Shown: piece after piece, positions 14,569 through 23,224 of the stretch
How positions within the stretch are numbered: position 1 is the first letter of the stretch
Layout of the letters: every line of letters begins with the position of its first letter
Source of the DNA: an uncultured Spirochaetales bacterium
GTDB taxonomy: Bacteria; Spirochaetota; Spirochaetia; Sphaerochaetales; Sphaerochaetaceae
Assembly: GCA_949282255.1 (NCBI GenBank)
Contig: CASDPA010000024.1
Coordinates: 1-33,006 of the forward strand
Direction: 5' to 3'
DNA: 33,006 nucleotides
Made by a program: the position numbers and the translations under genes
The notes under the pieces: model-generated
Database searches by the model: none
Told to the model about the DNA's origin: nothing
Seen by the model: only the letters and a program-made list of their open reading frames with translations

Positions 14569-15852
14569 TTATCTATCGTAGCCGATATTGAATCTGATCG
14601 AGAAACCGTCAAGGCCGTAATCGCCGACAGTCTCACCGAACTCAAGCCAGTAGTATGCCAGATCGACTTTCAAAAGGAACAGGTCAAGCCCCGCACCGAC
14701 TGACCAATACCCCTGATTAAGACCGCCTCTTACATCAAGAACGCTCAAAAGCCTGATCTCAGCACCCGCCTTTATATGCTTCATGATGCTGCGCCCATCA
14801 AAAGAACCTGACTTGGCAAAGCCTACGATATCAACCATATCCACAGCAACAGTCGGGCTGAAAAGGCCGTTCTCCCACTTCCATGAAAGGCCGGCATCAA
14901 GCTGCCATGGAACCTCTATCCTGAAATCCTTTGCACCTGTTATGCTTTCACTCCATCCGGAAGTGAAGCTGTTGACGTTATCAAAGACCTTCATGCGGTA
15001 AGTACCGTTCAAGTTCCTTGCAACAGTGCTGATCTTGAACCCCGCAGGAAGATTGAGATTCACTCCTACATCGAAAGGAATTGCAAAACCGGTTGCCAAA
15101 GGAAGCTGTTCGGTGAAATACTGCGCAGGATCGACAGAGGAATCGCTTCCAAACATGTCCAAAGCTGTTTTCACGCCAACTCCCGCAGTATACCCGAGAT
15201 AACTGAACCTTACAGCGCCACCGATATCAATAGAGAAGGAAGACCCGAGATTGATCCTGAAACCAAGTCCGAGTGTGGCAGCCGCGTTCAATTCATCAAA
15301 CAGCTGGGTGTCAAGCCCTCCGGTACTGCCTCCGTAAGTATGTATGGTATCCCTCACCTGCACTCCAAGTCCGAATCCACCGGCGGTGAAACCGACGGAC
15401 GCGTCCAATGTGGCAAGCTTTCCGGATCCTTTTTGGAAGGAGCGGAAGAAATTGGTCGCAGATCCCACAACCTGGTCCATATTGCCGCTGTCCATGGAGT
15501 TGATTATATCGTCTACAAAACTTGTGCCTGTATCCTCGTTCACCTTTAGCATCTCATACGGATGGTAGACGGTGACAGCAACAGAAGGAAGGGAAAGCTG
15601 GAATTTCTTTGCACCAAGATTTGCGGGATTGACGAAGAAACTGTCGCTCCTGCCTCCGACGGCAAGCTGCGCACCACCCATGCCGAGTGCCCTTACATTG
15701 GTCGGCATATAGGAATTCAGCAACCCGTCATACATTGCATCCACACCGGGCTGTCCCAAGCTGATTGGAGAAGAGGATGCATCCTCTGCTGCATAAACAC
15801 CGGAAAGGACCGATAAGAAAATCATCATTATTATCAGTTTATTGAATCTCAT
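14569..15852 (-). CDS. UPF0164 / FadL-like outer-membrane beta-barrel protein
   Basis: 427 residues with a Sec signal (MRFNKLIIMMIFLSVLSGVYA). Family-typical N-terminal stretches are ALGMGGAQLAVGGRSDSFFVNPANLG. Amphipathic strands repeat through the body, and the end (DGFSIRFNIGYDR) fits a beta-barrel strand. UPF0164 proteins in treponemes have been proposed as FadL-like long-chain fatty-acid porins; transport here is inference. The ATG overlaps the stop of the upstream lipoprotein gene by 4 nt (ATGA), so the two are translationally coupled and probably work together at the cell surface. Confidence 0.8.
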   Translation of the reverse strand: MRFNKLIIMMIFLSVLSGVYAAEDASSSPISLGQPGVDAMYDGLLNSYMPTNVRALGMGGAQLAVGGRSDSFFVNPANLGAKKFQLSLPSVAVTVYHPYEMLKVNEDTGTSFVDDIINSMDSGNMDQVVGSATNFFRSFQKGSGKLATLDASVGFTAGGFGLGVQVRDTIHTYGGSTGGLDTQLFDELNAAATLGLGFRINLGSSFSIDIGGAVRFSYLGYTAGVGVKTALDMFGSDSSVDPAQYFTEQLPLATGFAIPFDVGVNLNLPAGFKISTVARNLNGTYRMKVFDNVNSFTSGWSESITGAKDFRIEVPWQLDAGLSWKWENGLFSPTVAVDMVDIVGFAKSGSFDGRSIMKHIKAGAEIRLLSVLDVRGGLNQGYWSVGAGLDLFLLKVDLAYYWLEFGETVGDYGLDGFSIRFNIGYDR

Positions 15853-17264
15853 TTCTGCTCATCTCCATCTTCCAACCACTTGATAGCCTCATCGATATTG
15901 GCTTTCAAATCAAAACCGGAAAAGCTATCCAAGCTTACATAATCTGTCATGACCTTGAAAGTGTTCAAAGCGCTTATCATGCCTGAAGCATGATCCCTAA
16001 GAAAAGCTTCATCATTATTATCAGGAGCACATTCCTCCACATTCCAACTCTCAGGATATTTCAAAATGGCAGGCTTGGAGCTGTCTTTAAGCCAATCATT
16101 TGCAGAAACGAACTCCTTTAAAGCGGTTTGGATGTCCTCATAACCGGCCATAATGTCTTTCAATGTTGAAACAAGTGTTCCATTGTATTCTTCTGCGAAC
16201 TTCACAGCCTCGAACATCTTATCGGCTTCAGTTATCACAGAAGCCAGGATATAGTTTATAAGCCCTTCATAAGAAGCAAGCTCACTCAAGGCTTTTTTAC
16301 CGATGTCCCCTGCTTCGCTGGAGGCCAGGCTGACAAGAGTCTCGTATGTCGATTTATGGAATGAGAGGGCGGAAATGAAACTGTCATAATTGGCATCAAT
16401 CATCGGCCTTATCATCTGATACGCCATGCGGCAATACTTTGCGGCATCAGCATCCAACTCCATCTCCTGAGTAAAATCCTCCAATGCCCTCGCATTGCCA
16501 TCCTTTCCATTCATGCCCGACATCAGCTGGCTGACTATCGCGCCAAGATCGATGTTGAAGCTGCTTGCGGGAGAAATGGTCTCAGCGACGATCACAAGCT
16601 GGTTTGCTTCGCTGATAAGATCCTCTGTGATAGCAAAAGAAGAATTATCATCGCCAATGCTGTCTGAAACTGTCTGCACAAAGCTCTGCACCATCTGGAC
16701 GAGAACGACATCGGCCTTTGTAACGGAAGAGGAATCGGCTATCGAGGCAAGGCCGGCAGAAATCTGACTGACTGCATCACTGACCACATCGGGAATGGAT
16801 TCGGAATTATCGCTTAACACCTTGTCTATCGCCATTTGATAAAGCTTCGCGGTCCCCTCTACGGCAGCTATTGTTTTTTCATCGGTTTCCTTTTTCGCCA
16901 TCTCGGTCTGCAGCTTTGCTGTTGCTTCCGAATTCTTTCTTGCATCTGTTATGCTTGAGACGATGGCTTCCTTCTTTTCAGGGGAAACAGACCCTATTAT
17001 GGAAGTGATTTCAACATCGGCAACATCGACTTCGATATTTCCGGCAACTGTCACCTTTCCGTTCTCGATTACAGGCTCGGTGATGCTGTCCTCATCCACT
17101 TTCGAAGATTCTACAGCATTATCGACACTGCTTGTATCGGAGCCCATCACGTTACCGCTCATGGAGCCCATGAGATCGGCAAATTTAGCTCTCATGTCGG
17201 CTTCACAGGAAGTGAAGAAAACAAGAGATAGAGCCATAAGAAGCAAAATAAAAAATTTCTTCAT
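15849..17264 (-). CDS. Large lipoprotein of unknown function, partner of the FadL-like protein
   Basis: 471 residues. The signal MKKFFILLLMALSLVFFTSC has a clean lipobox with Cys at residue 20. The mature protein is rich in Ser, Asp, Glu and Ala and predicted mostly helical, with no Cys after residue 20 apart from two isolated ones. No catalytic motif is recognisable. GGAG lies 5 nt before the ATG, and a TTTACA-17-CATAAT promoter lies upstream. Coupling to the downstream barrel gene suggests a periplasmic or surface accessory role in the same transport process. Function is inference. Confidence 0.75.
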   Translation of the reverse strand: MKKFFILLLMALSLVFFTSCEADMRAKFADLMGSMSGNVMGSDTSSVDNAVESSKVDEDSITEPVIENGKVTVAGNIEVDVADVEITSIIGSVSPEKKEAIVSSITDARKNSEATAKLQTEMAKKETDEKTIAAVEGTAKLYQMAIDKVLSDNSESIPDVVSDAVSQISAGLASIADSSSVTKADVVLVQMVQSFVQTVSDSIGDDNSSFAITEDLISEANQLVIVAETISPASSFNIDLGAIVSQLMSGMNGKDGNARALEDFTQEMELDADAAKYCRMAYQMIRPMIDANYDSFISALSFHKSTYETLVSLASSEAGDIGKKALSELASYEGLINYILASVITEADKMFEAVKFAEEYNGTLVSTLKDIMAGYEDIQTALKEFVSANDWLKDSSKPAILKYPESWNVEECAPDNNDEAFLRDHASGMISALNTFKVMTDYVSLDSFSGFDLKANIDEAIKWLEDGDEQK

Positions 17265-17285
17265 ATTTTCTCCATACCGCCGCTA

Positions 17286-17314
17286 ATTATGCAGGAAAGA
17301 AATAAAGTTGTAAA
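17286..17314 (-). promoter_or_regulatory. Promoter of the lipoprotein/FadL-like operon
   Basis: Minus strand TTTACA (17314-17309), 17-nt spacer, CATAAT (17291-17286), with the ATG at 17264 giving a ~15-nt leader containing GGAG. Confidence 0.6.
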
Positions 17315-17412
17315 CATTGCAGGCGACAGGATTTTGAAAATAAAACGGCATATTATTTCATTTTTCAAAAAACAAACATTTATTCGGGGGAAAACATCAC
17401 TTTGGCAAATGG

Positions 17413-17441
17413 TTTACAAATTCCTTTTTATGTAATAATAC
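17413..17441 (+). promoter_or_regulatory. Promoter of the MATE exporter gene
   Basis: TTTACA (17413-17418), 17-nt spacer, TAATAC (17436-17441). The ATG at 17450 starts 8 nt later with no Shine-Dalgarno between, which predicts an almost leaderless message. Confidence 0.6.
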
Positions 17442-17449
17442 TTAGAACC

Positions 17450-18808
17450 ATGTCGGCAAACAGCATCGAAAAGAGCTCTCTAATGTTTTCAAACAAATAC
17501 CTGGCAGCACTGATAATACCTCTGCTGATAGAAACGCTTTTGAATGTCACAATTGGAATGATGGACACCATAATGGTATCCACGGCAGGAGAAGCAAGCG
17601 TATCTGGAGTGTCTCTTGTCGACAGTCTTGCAAATTTGTTCGTATTCCTTTTTTCGGCGTTCGCCACGGGAGGTGCTGTAGTTGCATCGCAATATCTGGG
17701 AAGAAAGGACGAAGCGAATGCATCAAGATCGGCAAAGCAGCTGATATATTTATCGTTATCCTTCGCATTTTTGATTGCTGTTTTCCTAATACTATTTAGA
17801 ATACGCATAATGAAGCTTGTTTATGGAACGATTGAAAACGATGTCGAGATGGCTGCCCTCAGGTACCTTACCCCAATTGCCATCTCTTTTCCGTTTCTCG
17901 CCATAACAAACAGTGCCAACGCAATTTGCCGCAGCATGGGAAAAAGCCGGATAACAATGACTGTTTCCCTTGTTATGAACATCATAAATGTTTCCGGAAA
18001 CGCAATTCTGATCTACGGATTTGATATGGGGTCTCTCGGAGCTGGACTTGCCAGTCTCGCATCAAGGATCACAGCCTCTGTGATAATGCTCATAGTAATA
18101 AGCAAAAAAAATCAGCAGATAAGGGTGGATAATATCTTCAAGGTCGAGATCAGGACGGATATGATCAAGCGTATCCTGCGTATCGCATTGCCCTCTGGAA
18201 TAGAGAATTGCATATTCCACATCGGAAAAATCCTCGTATCCTCCACCATAGCCTCCTTCGGCACCGCCAGCATAGCGGCAAACGCGGTGTTCAACAGCCT
18301 TGGAACCTTTGCAAACATCCCCGGAACCGCGATCGGGATGGCCGCAGTGACGGTTGTCGGGCAATGCTGCGGAGCAAAAAAATTCGACCAGGCGGTCTAC
18401 TATGCAAAGCGTCTTTTGCTCCTCACCTACCTTCTTATGGGAGCAACCTGCCTTTTTATCTATATCTCCACGCCATTTTTGGGAAGTCTTTATAATCTTT
18501 CGGATGCAGCCTATGCAATGGCCGTAAGCTACACAAGGCTGGACTTGATACAGACAATAATCTTCTGGCCGCTGGCGTTCACCATCCCAAATTTTTTAAG
18601 GGCGAGCGGCGATGTGAAATATACGATGATAGTATCCATCTGCTCCATGTGGGCTTTCCGCGTGCTGAGCGCAAAAATCCTGGGAGTCTATTTCGGGCTC
18701 GGGTTGCTGGGTGTCTGCTGGGCGATGTTCATAGACTGGTATTGCAGAGGAGCCTTCTTCCTCTTTAGATTCCTGAAAGGAAAATGGAAGGAGAAGACCG
18801 TCATATGA
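17450..18808 (+). CDS. MATE-family multidrug/toxin efflux transporter
   Basis: 452 residues, about 12 hydrophobic segments in two homologous halves. The N-half contains IPLLIETLLNVTIGMMDTIMVS and a GGAVVASQYLGRKDEANA loop; the C-half contains ALPSGIENCIFHIGK and TVVGQCCGAKKFDQA, all MatE-like. It exports organic cations or metabolites using Na+ or H+ gradients; substrate unknown. The frame opens 48 bases earlier at a TTG, but ATG at 17450 is preferred because it sits just after a good promoter. No plus-strand terminator follows; the hairpin at 18807-18833 has its T-run on the other strand. Confidence 0.92.
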   Translation: MSANSIEKSSLMFSNKYLAALIIPLLIETLLNVTIGMMDTIMVSTAGEASVSGVSLVDSLANLFVFLFSAFATGGAVVASQYLGRKDEANASRSAKQLIYLSLSFAFLIAVFLILFRIRIMKLVYGTIENDVEMAALRYLTPIAISFPFLAITNSANAICRSMGKSRITMTVSLVMNIINVSGNAILIYGFDMGSLGAGLASLASRITASVIMLIVISKKNQQIRVDNIFKVEIRTDMIKRILRIALPSGIENCIFHIGKILVSSTIASFGTASIAANAVFNSLGTFANIPGTAIGMAAVTVVGQCCGAKKFDQAVYYAKRLLLLTYLLMGATCLFIYISTPFLGSLYNLSDAAYAMAVSYTRLDLIQTIIFWPLAFTIPNFLRASGDVKYTMIVSICSMWAFRVLSAKILGVYFGLGLLGVCWAMFIDWYCRGAFFLFRFLKGKWKEKTVI

Positions 18809-18833
18809 AAAAAGGCGTCCCGATCGGAACGCC
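18807..18833 (-). terminator. Terminator of the rplU-to-rsfS operon
   Basis: Minus strand GGCGT (18833-18829) pairs with ACGCC (18818-18814), with an inner mismatch then further GC pairs, followed by TTTTTTT (18813-18807). It starts a few bases after the rsfS stop and overlaps the end of the convergent MATE gene. Confidence 0.75.
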
Positions 18834-18839
18834 GCCAAA

Positions 18840-19181
18840 TCAAAGCTCCTCTGTCTTTTTCCAAAGCTTTTCCAGGTTGTAGAATTCTCTCAGCTCATCA
18901 GACATCAGATGAACAACGATATCCCCGCAGTCAACGAGCTCCCATCCATCGTCGCCCGGCGTCTTATGCCTGTTTGAGACCTCCAGACCCAATTGCTTGA
19001 GAAGGCCCCACATCTGATGGGCAACACCCTTCAGATGGGCTACGGAAGAAACCGTCCCGACCACGAAACAGTCCGTCCAGGAACAATCGGGGGTAAGGTC
19101 CATGACCACCACGTCCTTGACCTTGTGCTCCTCAAGATACTCTTTGATCTTTTGTGCTTTCTCTTCTATTTCTTTTCTCAT
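18840..19181 (-). CDS. rsfS: Ribosome silencing factor RsfS (DUF143)
   Basis: 113 residues. RsfS binds ribosomal protein L14 and blocks subunit joining in poor nutrient conditions. Visible family marks are VKDVVVMDLTPDCSWTDCFVVGT, HQMWGLLKQLGLEVSNRHKTPGDDGWELVDCGDIVVHLM and REFYNLEKLW, all in canonical order and length. An AGGAAA precedes the ATG. Last gene of the conserved ribosome/NAD cluster, separated from the upstream lipoprotein gene by 4 nt. Confidence 0.96.
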   Translation of the reverse strand: MRKEIEEKAQKIKEYLEEHKVKDVVVMDLTPDCSWTDCFVVGTVSSVAHLKGVAHQMWGLLKQLGLEVSNRHKTPGDDGWELVDCGDIVVHLMSDELREFYNLEKLWKKTEEL

Positions 19182-19185
19182 TTTC

Positions 19186-19725
19186 CTACCTCAATATCTG
19201 ATCGGCCCAAAGATTGACAAAATCGACACAATCCTCCCATGAAGAATTTTTCGAGAGAACCACTTCAAGGGAATACTCGGCGACACGGTCCCTGTTTGAG
19301 AGCAGTTTCGACAGGGTCTTGTCATCAAAAGAACCGGAAAGTCCGTTTATAGTATTAAGAAATTCAGTTTTGCGCAAGTCTCCACCGAACTTCTTCAAAG
19401 CCTCCAATATGCTAAAAGAGTCTGTTTCATAGCATAGAAGCTCCAAAAGCTTCATGCGGTATTCATAGCTCTTCTCATCCACCTCGACAAAGCTTCCTTG
19501 CCCAAAAAGCTCGAAAAGGAGAGAATCGTCAGCTAAGCCGGAAATCATCTGCAGATGATCCATCATCTCCTCCCCGATCTCAACATAGATTCCGCTGGAA
19601 TGGGAGAACATATATACCGAGGCCTCCTTGCCACTGGAAAGGATCATCACCTCCCGGGATCTGGAGCAGGACGGGAAAAGAAGAAGAAAAACGGCGCAAG
19701 CCAAAAGCAAAGACCTAATTCTCAA
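19186..19725 (-). CDS. Lipoprotein of unknown function between yqeK and rsfS
   Basis: About 179 residues. The TTG start at 19725 gives MRIRSLLLACAVFLLLFPSC, a good lipoprotein signal, with AGAGGG 8 nt upstream. A GTG at 19734 is the alternative but sits on top of that ribosome site. The mature part is helical with charged segments (MDHLQMISGLADDSLLFELFG, YEYRMKLLELLCYE, FDDKTLSKLLSNRDRVAEY), and no family is recognised. In many bacteria a LytR-CpsA-Psr protein occupies this slot. It overlaps the yqeK end by 11 nt, so it is co-expressed with the cluster. Confidence 0.7.
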   Translation of the reverse strand: MRIRSLLLACAVFLLLFPSCSRSREVMILSSGKEASVYMFSHSSGIYVEIGEEMMDHLQMISGLADDSLLFELFGQGSFVEVDEKSYEYRMKLLELLCYETDSFSILEALKKFGGDLRKTEFLNTINGLSGSFDDKTLSKLLSNRDRVAEYSLEVVLSKNSSWEDCVDFVNLWADQILR

Positions 19726-20305
19726 ATCGTCCACCCTCTTTCAAATAAGTATAAAGGTCGTCGGTAACACCTGCGCTGGTCTTACCGGTGGTCTTGAAGT
19801 ACTCGTACTGCATTTCCAATATATATGATACCATCGCTTCAAAAGAAGGCATGGAAAAGATTTTGCAACGCACCTCATCATCAAGATGCTTTCTTCCCGG
19901 TTCGGCATAATCCGCAATATACACAGCAGCCCCCAGCATTCCCATATCCCTGGAGCCGAGGGTATGCCAACGTACAGCCTTGAGATACGAATCCGGAACA
20001 GATCCGACGATATCTCTCATATGGAATGCGGCTATCGGGGCATGCAGCAGAACAGGGGATTCCAGCTCTTCGGAAACTGTCGGTATGAGATGCTTCCTCA
20101 CCTCGGAGATGGCATCATCAGCTCCTATATATCTGAAATAATCGTGATATATTCCGCATATCCGTCCAGCTTCCGGATCAAGACCAACTTTCTCAAGCAG
20201 CATGGCTGATGTTTCCGCCACTCCTATCGAATGTTCAAACCGGCTGGGCTTCATATTCTTTCCAACCAGGTGCTCAAGCTTTGTATAGTCCATGATCCTT
20301 TGCAT
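19715..20305 (-). CDS. yqeK: YqeK-type HD-domain diadenosine tetraphosphate hydrolase
   Basis: HD-superfamily phosphohydrolase, about 196 residues. Motifs: RFEHSIGVAETSAMLLEKVGL, GIYHDYFRY (the HD pair), HAPIAAFHMRDIVG, AVRWHTLGSRDMG and YIADYAEPGR, which match YqeK, a symmetrical Ap4A hydrolase. The start is uncertain: ATG at 20305 has AAAGGG 9 nt upstream; ATGs at 20311 and 20293 are alternatives. All overlap the nadD 3' end. The nadD-yqeK-rsfS order is widely conserved. Confidence 0.88.
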   Translation of the reverse strand: MQRIMDYTKLEHLVGKNMKPSRFEHSIGVAETSAMLLEKVGLDPEAGRICGIYHDYFRYIGADDAISEVRKHLIPTVSEELESPVLLHAPIAAFHMRDIVGSVPDSYLKAVRWHTLGSRDMGMLGAAVYIADYAEPGRKHLDDEVRCKIFSMPSFEAMVSYILEMQYEYFKTTGKTSAGVTDDLYTYLKEGGRFEN

Positions 20306-20858
20306 ACGCATATACCCTTTTTGAAAGCATTCCACAATCCCCTGCCCTGGCCTTTGTGCTTGAGGCCGGGAAAACAGGTGCATCGATAAATATTATTTCG
20401 GCATCTTGAACACTGCGCCTTAAACCATCTCTGGGAAAACAGACAAAAATGACATGCTCTTTCAGATAATCGAAATCGTGCCATTTGTCCAGTTTTTCCA
20501 AAATGTCATCGCCAATGAGAAAAAACAGCTTCCCATCAACACCGTAATCGGGAAGGAGAGTGCGGACAGTATCGGAAGAATAGGATATGCCTCCCCTGTC
20601 CCCCTCGATTGTACTGACTGTCAAAGCCAGGTCATCATCAGGATATATATCTTTGAAATCCTCGATTGCAAGATTTGCCATCATCACCCGCTCGGAAAAA
20701 GAGGCGGGATTGGAATTCTGCTTGAAATTGGAAATGAGAGTAGGAACCAATATCACATGGCCAATATCAGTCCTTTCGGCAACCTCATGCAGAAGATGCA
20801 GATGGCCCAAATGTATAGGATCAAACGATCCGCCGAACACCGCGGTCTTACACTTCAT
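20274..20858 (-). CDS. nadD: Nicotinate-nucleotide adenylyltransferase
   Basis: Converts nicotinate mononucleotide and ATP to deamido-NAD in NAD synthesis; 194 residues. The N-terminal FGGSFDPIHLGHLHLL contains the nucleotidyltransferase HxGH site, and the C-terminal PASSTKARAG corresponds to the ISSTxIR motif. ATG at 20858 gives MKCKTAVFGGSFDP, the expected start; it overlaps obg by 11 nt and has only AGGG right before it, so translation is probably coupled to obg. The longer upstream frame is not homologous. Confidence 0.95.
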   Translation of the reverse strand: MKCKTAVFGGSFDPIHLGHLHLLHEVAERTDIGHVILVPTLISNFKQNSNPASFSERVMMANLAIEDFKDIYPDDDLALTVSTIEGDRGGISYSSDTVRTLLPDYGVDGKLFFLIGDDILEKLDKWHDFDYLKEHVIFVCFPRDGLRRSVQDAEIIFIDAPVFPASSTKARAGDCGMLSKRVYAYAKDHGLYKA

Positions 20859-21897
20859 CCCTGTAGTGGGCATCTGTATCCATCCTTGAAGTGAATCCGC
20901 CGCCGATATCTGATGAATCGGAGCTGACAAGATGCATGAAAGCCCTTTTGATATCATCAAGCAATTCGTCCATATAAATGGACAGGGGAAGTACTGTCAT
21001 CCCAGGATATTTGGCTTTGATCTGTCCAAAGCGCTCCTCGGATCCCTCCTCATCCATCTTTGTGCAGATGAGAATACTGTTTTTCCCTGCAAGTTCCGAT
21101 GAATACTCGGCAAGCTCGTTCTTGAGGATATCAAAAGCATCGAGAAAATTGTCATCGCTTACATCAACAAGATAAGCAAGACCCTTCGTGCGTGAAATAT
21201 GCCTGAGGAATTTAAATCCCATCCCGCTGCCACTGCTCGCCCCCTCTATTATTCCGGGGATGTCGGCAAGAACAAGATCCTGGTCGGCATAGCGCATTAC
21301 CCCGAGCTGGGGGATTTTTGTTGTGAAAGGATAACCTGCAACCTTGCTGCGGGCATTGGTGAGCAAATTGAGAAGTGAGGATTTGCCGGCATTTGGAAAG
21401 CCTACGAACCCGATATCCGCAATAATCTGGAGCTCGACACCAATCCTCATCTGCATGCCCTTTTCACCGGGCTGGGCAAATTTCGGGCTCTGCCTGACGG
21501 CGGTGCGGAAATGCCAGTTGCCTAGTCCGCCGCGCCCCCCTGTCAAAAAAACATACCTGTCAAGTCCGGTAAGGTCCTTGAGCACCTCTCCCGTCGCAGC
21601 ATCCTTTATTACAGTTCCGGGCGGAACAGGAATCTCGACATCTTTTCCATCACGGCCGAAACATCTGTCGCCCTGCCCGTTGCGTCCATTTTCCGCACGA
21701 TAGACCCTGACCATCTTGAGATGGCCCAGGGTCCTGAGATTTTCCCTGACGACGAATACGACATCACCGCCCCGTCCGCCATCACCGCCGTCGGGGCCAC
21801 CTTTCGGTACGAACTTCTCACGGCGGAAGGAAACACATCCGGCTCCGCCATCTCCGCTCGCGACATCAATATATGTTTCGTCAGAAAAGCCAAACAT
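20848..21897 (-). CDS. obg: Obg/CgtA GTPase
   Basis: 349-residue ribosome-associated GTPase acting in large-subunit maturation and stress control. The N-terminal glycine-rich Obg fold is clear (DVASGDGGAGCVSFRREKFVPKGGPDGGDGGRGG). G motifs follow: G1 GFPNAGKSSL, the TT(K) switch region PFTTKIPQLG, G3 DIPGIIEG, G4-like CTKMD. There is no long C-terminal OCT/TGS-type extension, so this is the short form. Downstream of rpmA by 4 nt with no strong Shine-Dalgarno. Confidence 0.96.
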   Translation of the reverse strand: MFGFSDETYIDVASGDGGAGCVSFRREKFVPKGGPDGGDGGRGGDVVFVVRENLRTLGHLKMVRVYRAENGRNGQGDRCFGRDGKDVEIPVPPGTVIKDAATGEVLKDLTGLDRYVFLTGGRGGLGNWHFRTAVRQSPKFAQPGEKGMQMRIGVELQIIADIGFVGFPNAGKSSLLNLLTNARSKVAGYPFTTKIPQLGVMRYADQDLVLADIPGIIEGASSGSGMGFKFLRHISRTKGLAYLVDVSDDNFLDAFDILKNELAEYSSELAGKNSILICTKMDEEGSEERFGQIKAKYPGMTVLPLSIYMDELLDDIKRAFMHLVSSDSSDIGGGFTSRMDTDAHYRDEV

Positions 21898-21901
21898 TCA
21901 G

Positions 21902-22162
21902 TTACTCTGTAACCTTTTCAACGATGGAACAGTATTTCCTGTTGTTCCTCTCGTGGAAGAGAACCGTTCCGGTAACCTTCGCAAAAAGGGTGTAATCCTT
22001 TCCAAGTCCGCAGTTCGCGCCCGGATGGATCTTTGTGCCCTTTTGACGAACGATGATTTCTCCGGCATTGACAAGCTGTCCGCCGAACCTCTTGACGCCA
22101 AGGCGCTGTGAATTCGAATCTCTTCCGTTCTTGGAGGATCCGCCACCTTTCTTATGTGCCAT
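21902..22162 (-). CDS. rpmA: 50S ribosomal protein L27
   Basis: 86 residues starting [20 protein letters not shown], the standard L27 N-terminus that reaches the peptidyl-transferase centre. There is no extra N-terminal leader that would need Prp protease cleavage, and no prp gene lies between rplU and rpmA, which agrees. Preceded by a GGAGGAAGA-type ribosome site and separated from rplU by 11 nt. Confidence 0.98.
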   Translation of the reverse strand: MAHKKGGGSSKNGRDSNSQRLGVKRFGGQLVNAGEIIVRQKGTKIHPGANCGLGKDYTLFAKVTGTVLFHERNNRKYCSIVEKVTE

Positions 22163-22173
22163 CTTCTTCCTCC

Positions 22174-22485
22174 TTAACCTGTAATCTTAGAGAACTTGAT
22201 CTCTACATACTGTTCACGATGTCCCTGGGTCCTTCTGTAACCCTTTCTTCTGTGGAACTTGTAAACCTTGATCTTCTCGCCCTTCTTGATCTCGCCGACA
22301 ACAGCCTCAACCTTGGCCCCTTCGATATAAGGTGTTCCAAACTTGACGTTATCACCATCGACGATAGCAAGAACCTTGTCTGTTTCGTAAGTCTGACCGG
22401 CTTCGATACCGAGAAGGTCCACGAGGACGCTCTCGCCTTCAACCGCCTTGTACTGCTTACCTGCAATTTCTACTAATGCGTACAT
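22174..22485 (-). CDS. rplU: 50S ribosomal protein L21
   Basis: 103 residues beginning [14 protein letters not shown] and containing the L21 signature [21 protein letters not shown]. It binds 23S rRNA. ATG at 22485 has AAGGA 7-8 nt upstream; the longer frame runs into AT-rich noncoding sequence. First gene of the rplU-rpmA-obg-nadD-yqeK-lipoprotein-rsfS unit. The upstream gap (22486-22678) is shared with the divergent tetR-type gene; a TATAAA on the minus strand near 22520 is the best -10 but has no good -35. Confidence 0.98.
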   Translation of the reverse strand: MYALVEIAGKQYKAVEGESVLVDLLGIEAGQTYETDKVLAIVDGDNVKFGTPYIEGAKVEAVVGEIKKGEKIKVYKFHRRKGYRRTQGHREQYVEIKFSKITG

Positions 22486-22588
22486 TCTTAGGTCCTTATT
22501 CAAATTTGATTTCCCATTTTTTATACACAATAAAAGAAGATGGTGGAATAAGTATCCAAAAATAAATGGGGAAATTAGGGGAAAAAAG

Positions 22589-22620
22589 AAAAAAACTAAC
22601 AAACATTCGGTAGTTTTTTT
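22589..22620. repeat. Perfect A/T-flanked inverted repeat in the rplU/tetR divergent region
   Basis: AAAAAAACTA (22589-22598) and TAGTTTTTTT (22611-22620) form a perfect 10-bp stem with a 12-nt loop. It resembles a bidirectional terminator but lies between two diverging genes. It may insulate them, serve as a regulator site, or mark a short RNA end. Confidence 0.55.
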
Positions 22621-22678
22621 TGAATTATTGAACTATGATGCATATACAATCTGCATTCTTATGGATATAGTTTCTAAC

Positions 22679-23224
22679 ATGAAGATAGAAAACAAGGATA
22701 AGATACTGGAGGAATGTGCCGCACTAATTGGAGCAGGAGAAGATTTTTCCCTGGCGCTTCTTGCAGAGCAGCTGGAAATCAAGAAAGCGAGCCTGTACCA
22801 TTATTTCGGATCGAAAGAAGAGATGCTTTTCCAGATGCATGCCATGTACCATAAGAGGCTCTTGGCAAAAGGCTATAGGATAACATTCTCCGGAAGCCTT
22901 GAAAAAGACCTTGAGAACCTTGTCAGCCACTGGAGCGGGCTGTATCTCTCAAAAGATTTCTTTTTATATCTGAGGGCTCTGATGATGCTCCGCTTCAAAG
23001 ATGAAAGGGCCGCAGAGGAATCGCGTTCCCTTTCCCTCATGCTCTCCAGCCAGAGCCGTGTGGTTCTTGAGCACTACCTGGGGGAGAAAAAAAATGCCGA
23101 AACGCTTTACATCCTCTTTTCCTCCCTTCTGGAAAAGAAGCTCGAAGATATACTTTTATATCAGAGGGAGGAAGGGGACATGGGCGATATTGCAGTACAT
23201 TTCGCCCGTTTCATATCACATTGA
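22679..23224 (+). CDS. TetR/AcrR-family transcriptional regulator
   Basis: 181 residues. The N-terminal helix-turn-helix is clear (FSLALLAEQLEIKKASLYHYFGSKEEMLFQM). The C-terminal ligand domain is helical with no recognised family. Two in-frame ATGs compete: 22679 (MKIENKDKILEE), with TATAGT ending 7 nt upstream, and 22661, with TACAAT ending 10 nt upstream. Neither has a Shine-Dalgarno. The 22679 start fits the usual TetR N-terminal length. The 3' end overlaps convergent argS by 9 nt. Ligand and targets are unknown; it diverges from the ribosomal-protein operon. Confidence 0.85.
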   Translation: MKIENKDKILEECAALIGAGEDFSLALLAEQLEIKKASLYHYFGSKEEMLFQMHAMYHKRLLAKGYRITFSGSLEKDLENLVSHWSGLYLSKDFFLYLRALMMLRFKDERAAEESRSLSLMLSSQSRVVLEHYLGEKKNAETLYILFSSLLEKKLEDILLYQREEGDMGDIAVHFARFISH

